64,000 nucleotides of DNA, from contig CP034537.1 in NCBI GenBank assembly GCA_004000515.1, forward strand, positions 3,114,001-3,178,000. The letters are read 5' to 3'. Below the pieces are notes generated by a model. It worked only from the letters and a program-made list of their open reading frames with translations. It was not told the DNA's origin and did no database searches. Of this stretch, positions 38,368 to 48,664 are shown piece after piece. Positions within the stretch are counted from its first letter, which is position 1, and each line of letters begins with the position of its first letter. Position numbers and translations under genes: made by a program. This stretch comes from Pseudomonas poae (lineage in GTDB: Bacteria; Pseudomonadota; Gammaproteobacteria; Pseudomonadales; Pseudomonadaceae).

Positions 38368-39224
38368 AATGGCTGCTTACGCCCCGCCATATGCTTCAAA
38401 TACCCCACCAGCAACTCCAGCTCATTGTCCGGCAACACACTGGTCGCAAACGCCGGCATCTTCGCCTGCGGCCAGTGCCGCAAGCTCTGCGGGTCACGGA
38501 TGTAGCGCTTGAGGAAATCGCCGCCGAAATATTCGGTAGGGTTGTAGGGAATATTCAAGTCCGGGCCCACCTGCGCGTCACCCGCACCATTGAGGCGGTG
38601 GCAGGCCAGGCAGTTCTTCTGGAACAACGCAAAGCCCTGGTTGATCGGGTCATTGGCCGCCAGTTTCGGGTCTGGCAACAGTGCGGGGAAACGTTCGGCC
38701 ACGGTCTTCAGTTGCTTGATGCCCGAGATCTGGAACGGCCACTGCTCCGGGCTGATATGCCCTGCTTGAGGGTTGGTCCACACCAGGTAAAACGGCCCAG
38801 CACTCGGCTTGCCCTCTGCCAGCGCAGGCCACGGCTGCGCCGGGTCTTCCACCGCCAGCCACGCACGAGCGCCTTTTTGTTCCAGCAGCGGCGCGGCGGT
38901 GAGTTCGGCGGCGAATCCATCCAGGGCAACGGCCTGCAGATGACTCTTCGGCTCAAGCCCCGGTAGGAGCACTGCCAGCGGTACTGCGCGATAAGTCATG
39001 GTGCGCTTGTAGGACACGTCATCGATGATCTGTACGGTTTGCACATCCGGGTGCTTGAGCAGGTCGGCGGTCTGCCAGGTCTTGCTGGCGTGGTCCAGTT
39101 CGAGGGTCAGTTGCGCCGCCGAAACCGGCAGGGCGATTAACAAGGCGAGGAGGGCGAGGATCGATTTCAAGAGGAAGGCCCGATGCAAGGTGGCGATGGG
39201 GCTCACGATACCGGAAATCTGCAT
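38364..39224 (-). CDS. Cytochrome c family protein
   Basis: Protein of about 286 residues. A hydrophobic N terminus (FLLKSILALLALLIALPVSA) is followed by an apparently molybdopterin-like/sulfite-oxidase-reminiscent region. The C-terminal class I cytochrome c has CLACH near residue 208, then GPDLNIP and the axial Met in AKMPAF near 262. It likely carries electrons in the periplasm. Its last codon and stop are inside a REP-like element. The partner enzyme is not present. Confidence 0.82.
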   Translation of the reverse strand: MQISGIVSPIATLHRAFLLKSILALLALLIALPVSAAQLTLELDHASKTWQTADLLKHPDVQTVQIIDDVSYKRTMTYRAVPLAVLLPGLEPKSHLQAVALDGFAAELTAAPLLEQKGARAWLAVEDPAQPWPALAEGKPSAGPFYLVWTNPQAGHISPEQWPFQISGIKQLKTVAERFPALLPDPKLAANDPINQGFALFQKNCLACHRLNGAGDAQVGPDLNIPYNPTEYFGGDFLKRYIRDPQSLRHWPQAKMPAFATSVLPDNELELLVGYLKHMAGRKQPL

Positions 39225-39815
39225 GCAAAAGGCAGCCCCTGCAGGACCGCTATGCGCAATGTCCCGGCAGGTGCTGCCAAAAACTGCAGTCCTGATGCTG
39301 TGTATGCATGGAATGTGGCGGTTGAGGGGTCACCCAATAACCTTGGTTAAATTGGGCAGGATCAGAATCAGTGTGGTGGCGAAGAGAATAAGTCCCGCCT
39401 GGCGTACTTTCGTATGTTTGAACATGGCTGACTGCCTTTTGTTGTTATTCCTGAGCGTCAAATGCGTGCCGGTCAATTTCAGTATCGCGGTGTGACGTGA
39501 CACTTTTCTTACAGCTGCTCCAGCAAAACCCGGCAGCAACCTCCTACTGATTCAACCTTAGAGCCCTCGTTCTGCGTGGCTTAGATCCATTTCATATCAG
39601 CTAAGCCGAATTTGCGCTTAAAACGGCATGAGGCCTAACGCCATCTTGGCGCCAGACCCTTGGCTAGACAGCTAAAACGATTAATCACCCAACGGCGTCG
39701 GGTGCCTACCGTTCGTCCGAGCGAGAGGGTCAAAAGCAATGAGCGCATCCGTCATTGAAACCGTGTCAATCGGGCCTAAGGTAGGGGCACACACGCACAG
39801 CGGTTCGAGGACGTC
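39225..39815. other. Intergenic region before the thiolase gene
   Basis: Nearly 600 bases holding only a probable 31-residue membrane ORF (39330-39425, minus). No palindrome or REP. The promoter of the thiolase gene should lie at the right end; no -10/-35 pair stands out. Confidence 0.5.
39330..39425 (-). CDS. Candidate small membrane protein, 31 residues
   Basis: MFKHTKVRQAGLILFATTLI begins a peptide ending LPNLTKVIG. It has one hydrophobic segment flanked by positive residues. An AAAGGCAG sequence 7 bases upstream could be a ribosome site. It is too short for the usual prediction, but membrane-protein-like. I am not certain that it is expressed. Confidence 0.5.
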   Translation of the reverse strand: MFKHTKVRQAGLILFATTLILILPNLTKVIG

Positions 39816-41021
39816 ATGACCCAAGCTTTGATCTTTGATGCGATACGCACGCCCCGTGGCAAAGGCAAGGCCGACGGCGCCTTGCACAGTGTCAAACCGG
39901 TAAACCTGGTGGCCGGCTTGCTCACCGCGCTGGCCCAACGCAGCGACCTCGATACCCATCAAGTCGATGACATCGTCCTCGGCTGCGTCACCCCGATAGG
40001 CGACCAGGGCGCCGACATCGCCAAGACCGCCGCCTTAGTGGCGGACTGGGACATCAGCGTCGCCGGCGTGCAAATCAACCGCTTCTGCGCCTCGGGCCTG
40101 GAAGCGGTGAACCTTGGCGCGATGAAAGTGCGTTCCGGGTTCGAAGACCTGGTGGTGGTCGGTGGCGTCGAGTCCATGTCCCGCGTGCCCATGGGCAGTG
40201 ATGGCGGGGCCTGGGTGCTCGACCCACAGACCAATATGCACAGCCACTTCACCCCTCAAGGCATCGGTGCGGATTTGATCGCCACTCTCGAAGGCTTCAC
40301 CCGCCAGGACGTCGACGCCTTCGCCTTACATTCCCAGCAGAAAGCCGCCAGGGCCCGCGCAGACGGTTCCTTCAACAAATCGCTGATCGCGGTGCAGGAC
40401 CAGAACGGCATTGTGCTGCTGGACCACGATGAATTTATCCGCGCCGACTCCACCCTCGACGGCTTGGGCAAGCTCAAGCCGAGCTTTGAGATGATGGGGC
40501 AAATGGGCTTCGACGCCACCGCATTGCGGGTCTACAGCCATGTGGAGCGCATCAACCATGTGCACACGCCGGGCAACAGTTCCGGCATTGTCGACGGCGC
40601 GGCGCTAATGTTGATCGGCTCAGAGGCGAAGGGCCGCGAGTTGGGCTTGCAGCCCAGGGCGCGCATCGTCGCGACAGCGGTGACCAGCACCGACCCGACC
40701 ATCATGCTCACCGGCCCCGCGCCCGCTACGCGCAAGGCCTTGGCCAAGGCCGGCCTGCGGGTCGAGGACATCGACCTGTTTGAAGTGAATGAAGCGTTCG
40801 CGTCGGTGGTGCTCAAGTTCATCAAGGACCTGGGCATCGATGCCGGGCGGGTCAACGTCAACGGTGGCTCCATCGCCATGGGCCACCCGCTGGGCGCTAC
40901 GGGTTGCGCGATTCTGGGCACCTTGCTCGATGAATTGGAGGCGCGCCAACAGCGCTACGGCCTGGCCACCCTGTGTGTCGGAGGTGGGATGGGCATCGCC
41001 ACGATTATTGAACGCCTCTGA
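39816..41021 (+). CDS. Acetyl-CoA C-acetyltransferase (thiolase)
   Basis: Protein of 401 residues, the usual length. Active-site Cys in [12 protein letters not shown] (about 90), NEAFAS near 325, His in GHPLGATG near 358 and second Cys in CVGGGMG near 390. Forms or cleaves acetoacetyl-CoA or longer 3-ketoacyl-CoA. It is followed after 16 bases by the FadJ-like gene, so the pair does beta-oxidation. It is neither FadA nor PhaA from sequence alone. Confidence 0.95.
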   Translation: MTQALIFDAIRTPRGKGKADGALHSVKPVNLVAGLLTALAQRSDLDTHQVDDIVLGCVTPIGDQGADIAKTAALVADWDISVAGVQINRFCASGLEAVNLGAMKVRSGFEDLVVVGGVESMSRVPMGSDGGAWVLDPQTNMHSHFTPQGIGADLIATLEGFTRQDVDAFALHSQQKAARARADGSFNKSLIAVQDQNGIVLLDHDEFIRADSTLDGLGKLKPSFEMMGQMGFDATALRVYSHVERINHVHTPGNSSGIVDGAALMLIGSEAKGRELGLQPRARIVATAVTSTDPTIMLTGPAPATRKALAKAGLRVEDIDLFEVNEAFASVVLKFIKDLGIDAGRVNVNGGSIAMGHPLGATGCAILGTLLDELEARQQRYGLATLCVGGGMGIATIIERL

Positions 41022-41037
41022 GCCCAAGGAATTTGTC

Positions 41038-43182
41038 ATGACCCAAGCCATTCGTTACGAAAAAGGCCAGGACCAGATCGTGGTGCTGACCCTCGACATG
41101 CCCGGCCAGAGCGCCAACACCATGAACGGTGCGTACCGCGAAGCCATGGCCGCCACCGTTACGCGTCTGGAGGCGGAAAAAGACACGCTGGCCGGGGTAG
41201 TCATCACCTCGGCTAAAAAGACGTTCTTTGCCGGCGGCGACCTCAATGAGTTGATCAAGGTCGACAAGGCCCATGCCAAGGATTTCTACGACGGCGTGCT
41301 GGTATTGAAAGCGCAGCTGCGCCGCCTGGAAACCCTCGGCAAACCGGTGGTGGCCGCAATCAACGGTGCGGCCTTGGGCGGCGGTTGGGAGATTTGCCTG
41401 GCGTGCCATTACCGGGTCGCGCTGGACGACAAGTCGGTGCAACTTGGCCTGCCGGAAGTGACCTTGGGCTTGCTGCCGGGCGGCGGCAGGGTGGTGCGCA
41501 TGGTGCGCATGCTGGGGTTGGAAAAGGCCTTGCCGTATTTGCTGGAAGGCAAAAGGTGCGACCACAGCAGGCGCTGCAAGCCGGATTGATTCATGCGCTT
41601 GCAGCAGACCGCGACGAGCTGCTGGCCAAGTCCCGCGCGTGGATTCTGGCCAACCCTGAGGCCAAGCAGCCTTGGGACAACAAGGCTTATCAGATCCCCG
41701 GCGGCACGCCATCGAGCCCGAAGGTGGCGCAGATGCTTGCCATTGCACCGTCGATCTTGCGCAGCAAAACCAACGGTTGTTTCCCCGCCCCGGAGAAAAT
41801 CCTCTGTGCTGCCGTTGAAGGCGCGCAGGTGGATTTCGACACCGCACACCTGATCGAAACCCGTTATTTCACCGAACTGGTGACGGGCCAAGTGGCGAAA
41901 AACATGATTGGCACCTTCTGGTTCCAGCTCAATGAGATCAACGCAGGCAGTTCGCGCCCGCAAGGTTTTGCGCCCTATGTGACGCGTAAGGTCGGTGTGT
42001 TGGGCGCCGGGATGATGGGGGCAGGCATTGCTTATGTCAGCGCCAGTGCGGGCATCGAAGTGGTGCTCAAGGACATCAACCTGGCGGCGGCCGAGAAGGG
42101 CAGGGCGCATTCGGCAGCGCTGCTGGACAAGAAGGTCAGCCGTGGGCAATTGGCCGCCGAGCAGCGCGAAACCATCCTGTCGCGGATTCTTCCCACGGCG
42201 TCCGATACCGATCTGGCCGGTTGCGACCTGATCATCGAGGCGGTGTTTGAAGAACGCGAGCTCAAAGCCAAAGTCTCCGCTGCTGCCCAAGGCGTGGTCG
42301 GCGCCGATGCAGTCATCGCCTCCAACACTTCAACCTTGCCCATCAGCGGATTGGCCAAGGCGGTGCCGGACCAGAGCAAATTCATCGGCCTGCATTTTTT
42401 CAGCCCAGTGGACAAAATGCCCTTGGTGGAGATCATCAAGGGAGCCCAAACGTCAGATGAAACCCTGGCCCGGGGTTTCGATTTCGTACTGCAAATCAAG
42501 AAAACCCCGATTGTGGTCAACGACAGTCGCGGCTTCTTCACCTCGCGCGTCTTCGGCACCTTTACCAACGAAGGCATCGCCATGCTCGGTGAAGGCGTGG
42601 CCGCGCCGATGATCGAGACCGAAGCACGCAAGGCCGGCATGCCGGTGGGGCCGTTGGCGGTGTCGGATGAAGTATCCCTCAGCCTCATGAGCCATATCCG
42701 ACAGCAGGCGACCAAGGATCTGCAGGCGGAAGGCAAGGCCGTGCCGAGCCATCCTGCGACGGCGGTGATCGACTTGTTGGTGAACGAGTACAAGCGCACG
42801 GGCAAGGCGGCGGGCGGCGGTTTTACGACTATCCGCCGGTGGCCCAAAGCACCTGTGGCCCGAGCTTAAACACCGTTTTGAACGGCCCGATCAACGCATC
42901 TCGCCGCAGGATGTGCGCGACCGTCTGCTGTTTATCCAGGCCATCGAGACCGTGCGGTGTGTGGAGGAGGGCGTGTTGATGTCCACGGCGGATGCCAACG
43001 TTGGTTCCATCTTCGGCATCGGCTTTGCCGCGTGGAGCGGTGGCGCGTTGCAGTTCATCAACCAGTACGGTTTGGACGACTTCATCGCCCGGGCGCGTTA
43101 TTTGGCGGAGCAGTATGGCGAGCGTTTTGCGCCTCCTGCGTTGTTGCTGGAGAAAGCCGCACGAGGCGAAGTCTTCCGGTGA
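41038..43182 (+). CDS. FadJ-like enoyl-CoA hydratase/3-hydroxyacyl-CoA dehydrogenase (three frameshifts)
   Basis: Bifunctional protein of about 715 residues after restoring one A near 41553, one T near 42823 and one A near 42847. N-terminal crotonase: TFFAGGDLNELI and GAALGGGWEICLACHYRVA. NAD-binding domain: RKVGVLGAGMMGAGIAYVSA (about 320). C-terminal helical domain: GGFYDYPP after repair, and EEGVLMSTADANVGSIFGIG. Works with the adjacent thiolase in beta-oxidation. A compact palindrome follows the stop. Confidence 0.92.
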
Positions 43183-43188
43183 TATCTC

Positions 43189-43216
43189 TGTAGGAGCGAG
43201 CACGCTCGCTCCCATG
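43189..43216. terminator. Hairpin after the FadJ-like gene
   Basis: GGAGCGAG-CACG-CTCGCTCC, an 8-bp perfect stem right after the stop codon, flanked by TGTA and CATG as in solitary REP sequences. No T run; it may act as a transcript end or stabiliser. Confidence 0.6.
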
Positions 43217-43291
43217 GGGACTTGCTTTACCGACAGGTTTCAAGGCAGGCTTGGGTGTGCATTATTCCCATCACCGTGTCAGGTATTTTTT

Positions 43292-44016
43292 ATGTCGCTA
43301 CGCGTCTGCATTCTGGAAACCGATGTCCTGCGCCCGGAGTTGGTGGATCAATATCAGGGCTACGGGCATATGTTCCAGCGTCTGTTCTCCCAGCAGCCGA
43401 TTGCGGCCGAGTTCACCGTGTACAACGTGATGGACGGCGACTATCCCGCTGACGACCAAGTGTTCGACGCTTATCTGGTCACCGGCAGCAAGGCCGACTC
43501 ATTCGGCACCGACCCGTGGATCCAGACCCTCAAGACCTACCTGCTAAACCGCTACGAGCGTGGCGACAAGTTGCTGGGCATCTGCTTCGGTCACCAACTG
43601 CTGGCGCTGCTGCTGGGCGGTAAGAGCGAGCGTGCCAGCCAGGGCTGGGGCGTGGGCATCCACAACTATCAAATGGCCGCCAAGGCGCCGTGGATCAGCC
43701 CGGTGGTGGAGGAGCTGACGCTGCTGATCAGCCACCAGGACCAAGTCACCGCGCTGCCGGAAAACGCTACCGTTATCGCCTCCAGCGATTTCTGCCCGTT
43801 CGCCGCCTACCACATCAATGACCAAGTGCTGTGCTTCCAGGGCCATCCGGAATTCATCCACGATTACTCCCGCGCCCTGCTGGATATTCGCCAGCAGAAC
43901 CTCGGTGAGCAGATCTACACACGCGGCGTGGCCAGCCTGAACATGACCACCACGGCGTCACCGTGGCGGAATGGATGATGCGCTTTGTGGCACACAAGCC
44001 GGACGCGGCGGCTTAA
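43292..44016 (+). CDS. Class I glutamine amidotransferase (one frameshift)
   Basis: Protein of 241 residues after restoring one C near 43941. Nucleophile Cys in LLGICFGHQLLALLLGG (about 97) and the His/Glu pair in FQGHPEFIHDYS near 189. The restored end is DHHGVTVAEWMMRF. It resembles the GuaA-like stand-alone amidotransferases that hydrolyse gamma-glutamyl substrates. The stop codon shares TTAA with the convergent corA gene. Confidence 0.87.
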
Positions 44017-44995
44017 AGCCAGCCCGACCGCTTGAAGCTGGCCCACAGGCCGGTGCAACCCACCGCAATAAACCCGAGCACCGCAAAGTAGCCGTAGTGC
44101 CATTGCAGCTCGGGCATGTTCTGGAAGTTCATCCCATAAATCCCTGCCACCGCCGTGGGGAGGCGAGTATCGCCGCCCAGGCGGCGAACTTACGCTGCAC
44201 CACGCTCTGGCGCGAGGCTTCCAACAGCACACCGATCTCGATGGTCTGGCTGGCAATGTCGCGCAAGGTGGTGAGGTCTTCCATCTGCCGCGTCACGTGG
44301 ATCTGCACGTCACGAAAATACGGGCGCATGTTCTTGTCGATAAACGGGAAGCTCAGCTTCTGCAGCTCTTGGCTGATCTCCACCATCGGCGCCACATAGC
44401 GCTTGAGCCGCAGCACGTCACGGCGCAGGCCGTGGAGGTTCTGTATGTCGCGTTCGCTCAGCGAGCTGCACAGCACGTTGCGCTCCAGCTCATCGATCTC
44501 GGCGTGGATGGCTTCGCTGACCGGCTGGTAGTTTTCGGTGACGAAATCCAGCAGCGCATACAGTACGAAATCTTCCCCGTGCTCCAGCAGCAATGGCCGC
44601 GCCTCACAACGCTGGCGCACAAAACCGTAGGACGCCGAGTGGCCGTTGCGCGCCGTGATGATGTAGCCGTTGCCGGCAAAAATATGGGTCTCGATAAACT
44701 CCAGCTTGCCGTTCTCGCGCACTGGGGAATAGGTGACGATAAACAGCGCATCGCCGAAGGTTTCAAGCTTGGGGCGGCTGTGTTTTTCCAGGGCGTCTTC
44801 GATGGCCAGCTCATGCAGGTTGAACTGGCGTTGCAGGTTGGCCAGCTCCTGGGCGCTGGGTTCTTCCAGGCCGATCCACACAAAGTGATCGGGTTTGGCG
44901 GCCCAGGCCGCGCCTTCATCCAGGGTGATATCCCTGACTTTCTTACCGGCGCTGTAGACAGCGGCCGCAACAACTCTACCCATGGTGCTGATCAC
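44013..44995 (-). CDS. corA: CorA magnesium/cobalt transporter (one frameshift)
   Basis: About 327 residues. The cytoplasmic domain runs to about residue 265. After restoring one T near 44160, the two C-terminal membrane helices appear: FPTAVAGIYGMNFQNMPELQ, with the GMN pore motif, then WHYGYFAVLGFIAVGC. It ends FKRSGWL. It forms a pentameric Mg2+ channel. The start overlaps the acyltransferase ORF by 20 bases. Confidence 0.88.
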
Positions 44996-45833
44996 TTCTT
45001 ATTGGGAGGACAGGTGTTGGGCAGCTTAGCCTGAATGACGTTCCCTTGCGGATGGGCTTTTGTAGTGAGCGAGCTTGCTCGCGCTGGGGTGCAACGCGCG
45101 CCCAATCAGACCGCCCCAACTCCCGATCCATCTGAGCAATACACGCCTCCATCTGCGCCTGACACGCCTGCATCAACCCCGGAACGTCATCCGCCGTCAT
45201 ACCAGCCGTGGGAATTGGCGGCAACGAGCGTATGAGCACATCCCCACTGTTCCAACGATTGAGCTGCATCTGCGTAACGTAATTGCTCACGCATACCTGC
45301 ACGATCGGCACCCCGGCGGCAATCGCCATGTGAAACGCGCCTTTCTTGAACGGCAGCAAACCCTTGCCCAAATTACGCGTACCTTCCGGGAACACCCAGA
45401 TCGACGTGTCCTCATGTTGCAAGGTGTGGGTGGTGGTGAGCATCGCCCGGCGCGCCTTGTGCGCATTGCCACGGTCGATCAACACATTGCCCGCCAGCCA
45501 GAACAACTGGCCGAACAGCGGCACCCATTTCAAGCTCTTCTTGGCGATACACACCGTGCGATGGGGCACCACATTGCCAAACACAAACAGGTCATAGTTG
45601 GACTGATGGTTGGCGACAACCACACAGGTGCCAGGCTTATTGCGCAGCGAGTCCACATCGGTCTTTACATTCAACCCCAGGATCCGCATGGCCGGCACGG
45701 CATAGAGACGCGCGCAAACGCGGCTGTTGTCCGGGTTGAACGGCCGGCAGATACCAACCAGCACGCCAAGCACGCCGGCAATCATAAAATGTAGGCCCAT
45801 CAACAACATACGGAACAGGAAAAGCATCGACAC
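44976..45833 (-). CDS. plsC: 1-acyl-sn-glycerol-3-phosphate acyltransferase (PlsC type)
   Basis: Protein of up to 285 residues. An N-terminal membrane segment is followed by the acyltransferase motifs NHQSNYD (residues about 76-82), GNVLIDRG, FPEGTRN (about 150) and AIAAGVPIVQV. It acylates lysophosphatidic acid. The last 40 or so residues are read from a solitary REP-like arm at 45061-45096 and are unlike the family, so the true C terminus has probably been replaced or shifted. Symbol by motif only; Pseudomonas has several paralogues. Confidence 0.88.
   Translation of the reverse strand: MSMLFLFRMLLMGLHFMIAGVLGVLVGICRPFNPDNSRVCARLYAVPAMRILGLNVKTDVDSLRNKPGTCVVVANHQSNYDLFVFGNVVPHRTVCIAKKSLKWVPLFGQLFWLAGNVLIDRGNAHKARRAMLTTTHTLQHEDTSIWVFPEGTRNLGKGLLPFKKGAFHMAIAAGVPIVQVCVSNYVTQMQLNRWNSGDVLIRSLPPIPTAGMTADDVPGLMQACQAQMEACIAQMDRELGRSDWARVAPQREQARSLQKPIRKGTSFRLSCPTPVLPIRSDQHHG
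45061..45096. repeat. Solitary REP-like arm inside the acyltransferase ORF
   Basis: TGTAGTGAGCGAGCTTGCTC followed by GCGCTGGGGTGC. This is the second REP type (also at 38236), as a single arm, and it lies inside the 3' end of the acyltransferase frame. Confidence 0.75.
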
Positions 45834-45992
45834 GGCCTATCGAGACAAAGGTGGCGCAGTGTACGGATGTGCACTGTATTCGGCAATTAGCCCGGTAGAG
45901 GTAGGAGATAGGCGATGTTTAAGTACATGTTTCAACATCTACTGACACCGCCCGGCTAGAGCGGCTAAGGACATTTCTGGTTTGTTTGTAAG

Positions 45993-46018
45993 AAAAAGCC
46001 CGACACTAGGTCGGGCTT
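45993..46018 (-). terminator. Terminator of the crotonase gene
   Basis: On the minus strand, GCCCGAC-CTAGT-GTCGGGC then TTTTT. It lies 22 bases after the crotonase stop. Confidence 0.88.
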
Positions 46019-46039
46019 TAGCGTTGAAGCTGTAAGGGC

Positions 46040-46732
46040 TTAGCTCAGAATGTGGCCCTGGTCTTGGATGATCGCGTCATCCAACGCCTCCAGCAGCGCC
46101 TTGCGCACTTTCAGTTTGGTGTGCTTGTGGGCGTTCATATTGATCTTCTTCAACTGACGCGCCGCTTCCAGTGCCGCCGCGTGCAACTCCTCCGGTGCCA
46201 CCACTTTATCGAGGAAACCGGCCACTACGGCGCCCTGCGGGTCGAACATCTCGGCGTTGATCACCGAGCGCTGGAACGCCGCCTTGCTCAGGCGATCCTG
46301 CGCCAGCTCAATCCCGGCGTGGTGCATGGTCATGCCGATGGCCACTTCATTCAGGCCGATGCTGAACGGGCCTTCCACACCAATCCGATAATCTGCCGAC
46401 AGCAACAAGAAGGCACCCTTGGCCACCGCATGCCCAGGGCACGCCACAATCACCGGGAACGGATGCGACAACAAGCGACGCGCCAGCGTCGAGCCGGAAG
46501 TCACCAGGCCGATCGCCTCTTTGGGGCCAGCAGTCATCACCTTCAAATCATAACCACCGGACAAAATCCCCGGCGTGCCGGTGATCACTACCACCGCGCG
46601 ATCTTTCTCCGCCTGGTCCAACGCTTCATTAAACGCACTGACCACCGCCGGAGAAATGGCATTCACCTTGCCGTTGCTCAAGGTCAGGGTCGCGATACCG
46701 TCTTCGAGGTGGTAGGCAATCAACTCACTCAT
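46040..46732 (-). CDS. Crotonase/enoyl-CoA hydratase family protein
   Basis: About 230 residues beginning MSELIAYHLEDGIATLTLSN. Oxyanion-hole elements SGGYDLKVM (about 62) and ACPGHAVAKGAFLLLSADYR (about 99). The usual second catalytic Glu is not obvious, so it may be a hydratase, an isomerase or another crotonase reaction. It starts 6 bases after an AAGGAACC site. It stands alone. Confidence 0.87.
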   Translation of the reverse strand: MSELIAYHLEDGIATLTLSNGKVNAISPAVVSAFNEALDQAEKDRAVVVITGTPGILSGGYDLKVMTAGPKEAIGLVTSGSTLARRLLSHPFPVIVACPGHAVAKGAFLLLSADYRIGVEGPFSIGLNEVAIGMTMHHAGIELAQDRLSKAAFQRSVINAEMFDPQGAVVAGFLDKVVAPEELHAAALEAARQLKKINMNAHKHTKLKVRKALLEALDDAIIQDQGHILS

Positions 46733-47052
46733 GACGCGGTTCCTTGTAGGACTTGTTATAGAAGGGCATGCACAGACGTTACCCACCACGCCCGCCCCGG
46801 TAAAGCGCCGTGACTGACTACCCAGTCAGACATTTCCCGCACGCAGGCTGCTACACAGCCCACGGCAGGGCCCAACAACCGCCCCAGAGGCATGCAGCAC
46901 ATGCCCGAGAATGGCAGAAACACCGCCCCTTGCCGGGCGCGTAACGGCATAACCCGCTAACCGCATGAAAATTCTGAAAAAACCTTTGCCATCGGAAAGG
47001 CTTTCGACTACATTAGCGCGCCTCGACAGACTGAACTGGTTTGACGAGATAC
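46733..47052. other. Region between crotonase gene and tRNA-Ser
   Basis: About 320 bases. It has no credible protein gene; open frames here are shadows. The right end holds the tRNA promoter (46986-47014). Confidence 0.55.
46986..47014 (+). promoter_or_regulatory. Promoter of tRNA-Ser
   Basis: TTGCCA, a 17-base spacer, and TACATT form a good sigma-70 promoter. The -10 box ends 38 bases before the mature tRNA. Confidence 0.65.
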
Positions 47053-47142
47053 GGTGAAGTGTCCGAGTGGCTTAAGGAGCACGCCTGGAAAGTGTGTATA
47101 CAAGAAATTGTATCGAGAGTTCGAATCTCTCCTTCACCGCCA
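47053..47142 (+). tRNA. tRNA-Ser (anticodon GGA)
   Basis: A 90-base gene with a long variable arm, as class II tRNAs have. Acceptor stem GGTGAAG pairs with CTTCACC; the anticodon loop is CTGGAAA, giving GGA; T loop TTCGAAT; the 3' CCA is encoded. Identity: serine, reading UCC/UCU. Confidence 0.95.
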
Positions 47143-47152
47143 AATTCGATAA

Positions 47153-47188
47153 CAAAACCCCTGGTTTCGAAAGAAACCAGGGGTTTTG
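47153..47188. terminator. Terminator between tRNA-Ser and DMT gene
   Basis: CAAAACCCCTGGTTTC-GAAA-GAAACCAGGGGTTTTG: a 16-bp perfect stem with a GAAA tetraloop, T-rich on both strands. Serves the tRNA and possibly the convergent transporter gene. Confidence 0.92.
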
Positions 47189-47214
47189 TGGGGGGCAAAA
47201 AGTATCCCCGCCCC

Positions 47215-48253
47215 TCAATGCCGATGCCGATGATGCACATCCGGAAAATGCGCATGACTATGCCGCACCGGGCTGTGCACATGCACATGACTGTGGCTGC
47301 GCCGGGTCCCATTCAAACCCATGCTCATGCTGGTGATGCTCATCGTGCACATGTCGATGCCCGTGTTCCGTCGCTTCATGTTGATGTTCATGGGCATGGC
47401 GTTCCGTCAGGTGCAGCCACACGCCCACGGCCATCAGCGCCGAGGCAATCCAGAAGGCCAACGTCACCGACTCCCCTAGCACCAACAACGCAATCGCGGC
47501 CCCTAGGAACGGTGCTGTCGAGAAGTAAGCCCCCGTGCGTGCGCTGCCTAGCCCGCGCAGTGCCAGCACGAACATGACCAGGCTGATGCCGTATCCCAGG
47601 AAGCCCACCAGCAAGATCGGCACGAGTTGCGCTGGCGCAGGAGTCTGTGCGCCGAGGTACAGCGCCAGGCCGCAGTTCACCAGGCCCGCGATCAGGCCTT
47701 TGGCGCCTGCGATAAACACTGCGTCAGATGCGGACACTTTGCGCGTCAGGTTGTTATCAATGCTCCAGCACAGGCAGGCCAGTGCAACCGCGAAGGGGCC
47801 TGTCCAATCGTGGCTGGCTCCGCTGCCGTCAGACCAGGACAGCGCCAAACCTCCCAGCACGATGGTGATCATCCCGAGGACGATGCGGCGGTCGGCGTTT
47901 TCCTTGAATACCAGCCAGGCGATCAGTGCGGTAAGCACCGATTCGAGGTTGAGCATCAGGGAGGCGGTTGCGCCTGCGGTGCGCGTCAGGCCGAACATCA
48001 GCGCCACTGGCCCGAGGATGCCGCCGAATGCGATGGCGCCGAGCAGCCAGGGCCATTCCGATGGGCTGAGCCCGGTGGGTTTCCAGCCGCGATCACGCAC
48101 CAGGCGAACGCCAGCGAGGCCGACGCCGCTGCCGAGGTAGAGCAGGCCGGCGAGCAGGATGGGCGACAGGCCTAGCCCGAGGCTTTTGGCTAGCGGCGTG
48201 CTGGCGCCGAAGAGCGCGGCGGCGGCGAGGGCGTAGACGATGCTGAGGTTCAT
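47215..48253 (-). CDS. EamA/DMT family transporter with His-rich tail (one frameshift)
   Basis: About 346 residues. Ten membrane segments of the EamA repeat fold are followed by a very His-rich tail: HAHEHQHEATEHGHRHVHDE and then HHQHEHGF. One missing base near 47300 hides the end; the restored frame continues SHSHVHVHSPVRHSHAHFPD and VHHRHRH. The tail points to binding of a transition metal such as Ni, Co or Zn. The transported solute is unknown. It lies next to tRNA-Ser. Confidence 0.82.
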
Positions 48254-48301
48254 GGGCGGTCCTCGGAAGTTACTCCGATCATACGACTTATGCGGTGTTA
48301 T

Positions 48302-48655
48302 TCATGCCTGTACATACACCCAAGCCGTCAGCCCGGACGACAGGCTTACTGCCACTCGTTTGTAGTCCGACACCTCATACGCGTCTGCTGCTGCCAACTC
48401 CGCGTCGGTGATCTGGAACACCGACCCCTCAACTTTGGCGCCTCGCTCGGTGGTCGGTGCAACGATGGGGTGATGGGTCTTGCCGCTGCTCGCCAGCACC
48501 TGCGGGTCGGTGATCTCTACCCAGCTTTGCGAATAGCCCAGCATGGCGTCGTGTTGGCCGACCAGTTCCCTGCCGAAGTTGGCCAGTTGCACGGCCTTGT
48601 CCTGCAACGTGCCGTAGGAAAACAACAGCACGGGGTATTCGGTGGAGCGTTCCAT
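48302..48655 (-). CDS. Gamma-glutamylcyclotransferase-like (AIG2) protein
   Basis: Protein of 117 residues with the family motif FSYGTLQDKAVQLANFGREL (residues 12-31). The family acid, usually in the EG/ELY segment, may be E76 in VEGSVFQITDAELAAADAYE. It would convert gamma-glutamyl compounds or related amines. Its ATG is 9 bases after the M24 gene stop, so the genes are probably co-transcribed. Confidence 0.82.
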   Translation of the reverse strand: MERSTEYPVLLFSYGTLQDKAVQLANFGRELVGQHDAMLGYSQSWVEITDPQVLASSGKTHHPIVAPTTERGAKVEGSVFQITDAELAAADAYEVSDYKRVAVSLSSGLTAWVYVQA

Positions 48656-48664
48656 TGGGGTTCC

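Noticed and set aside
39225..39815. A second gene in the gap before the thiolase gene
   Set aside because: Only short frames with no ribosome site or recognisable composition, apart from the 31-residue candidate.
47053..47200. tRNA-Ser as integration (att) site of an island
   Set aside because: No integrase, no direct repeat of the tRNA end and no foreign-looking cargo on either side; a terminator follows the tRNA directly.
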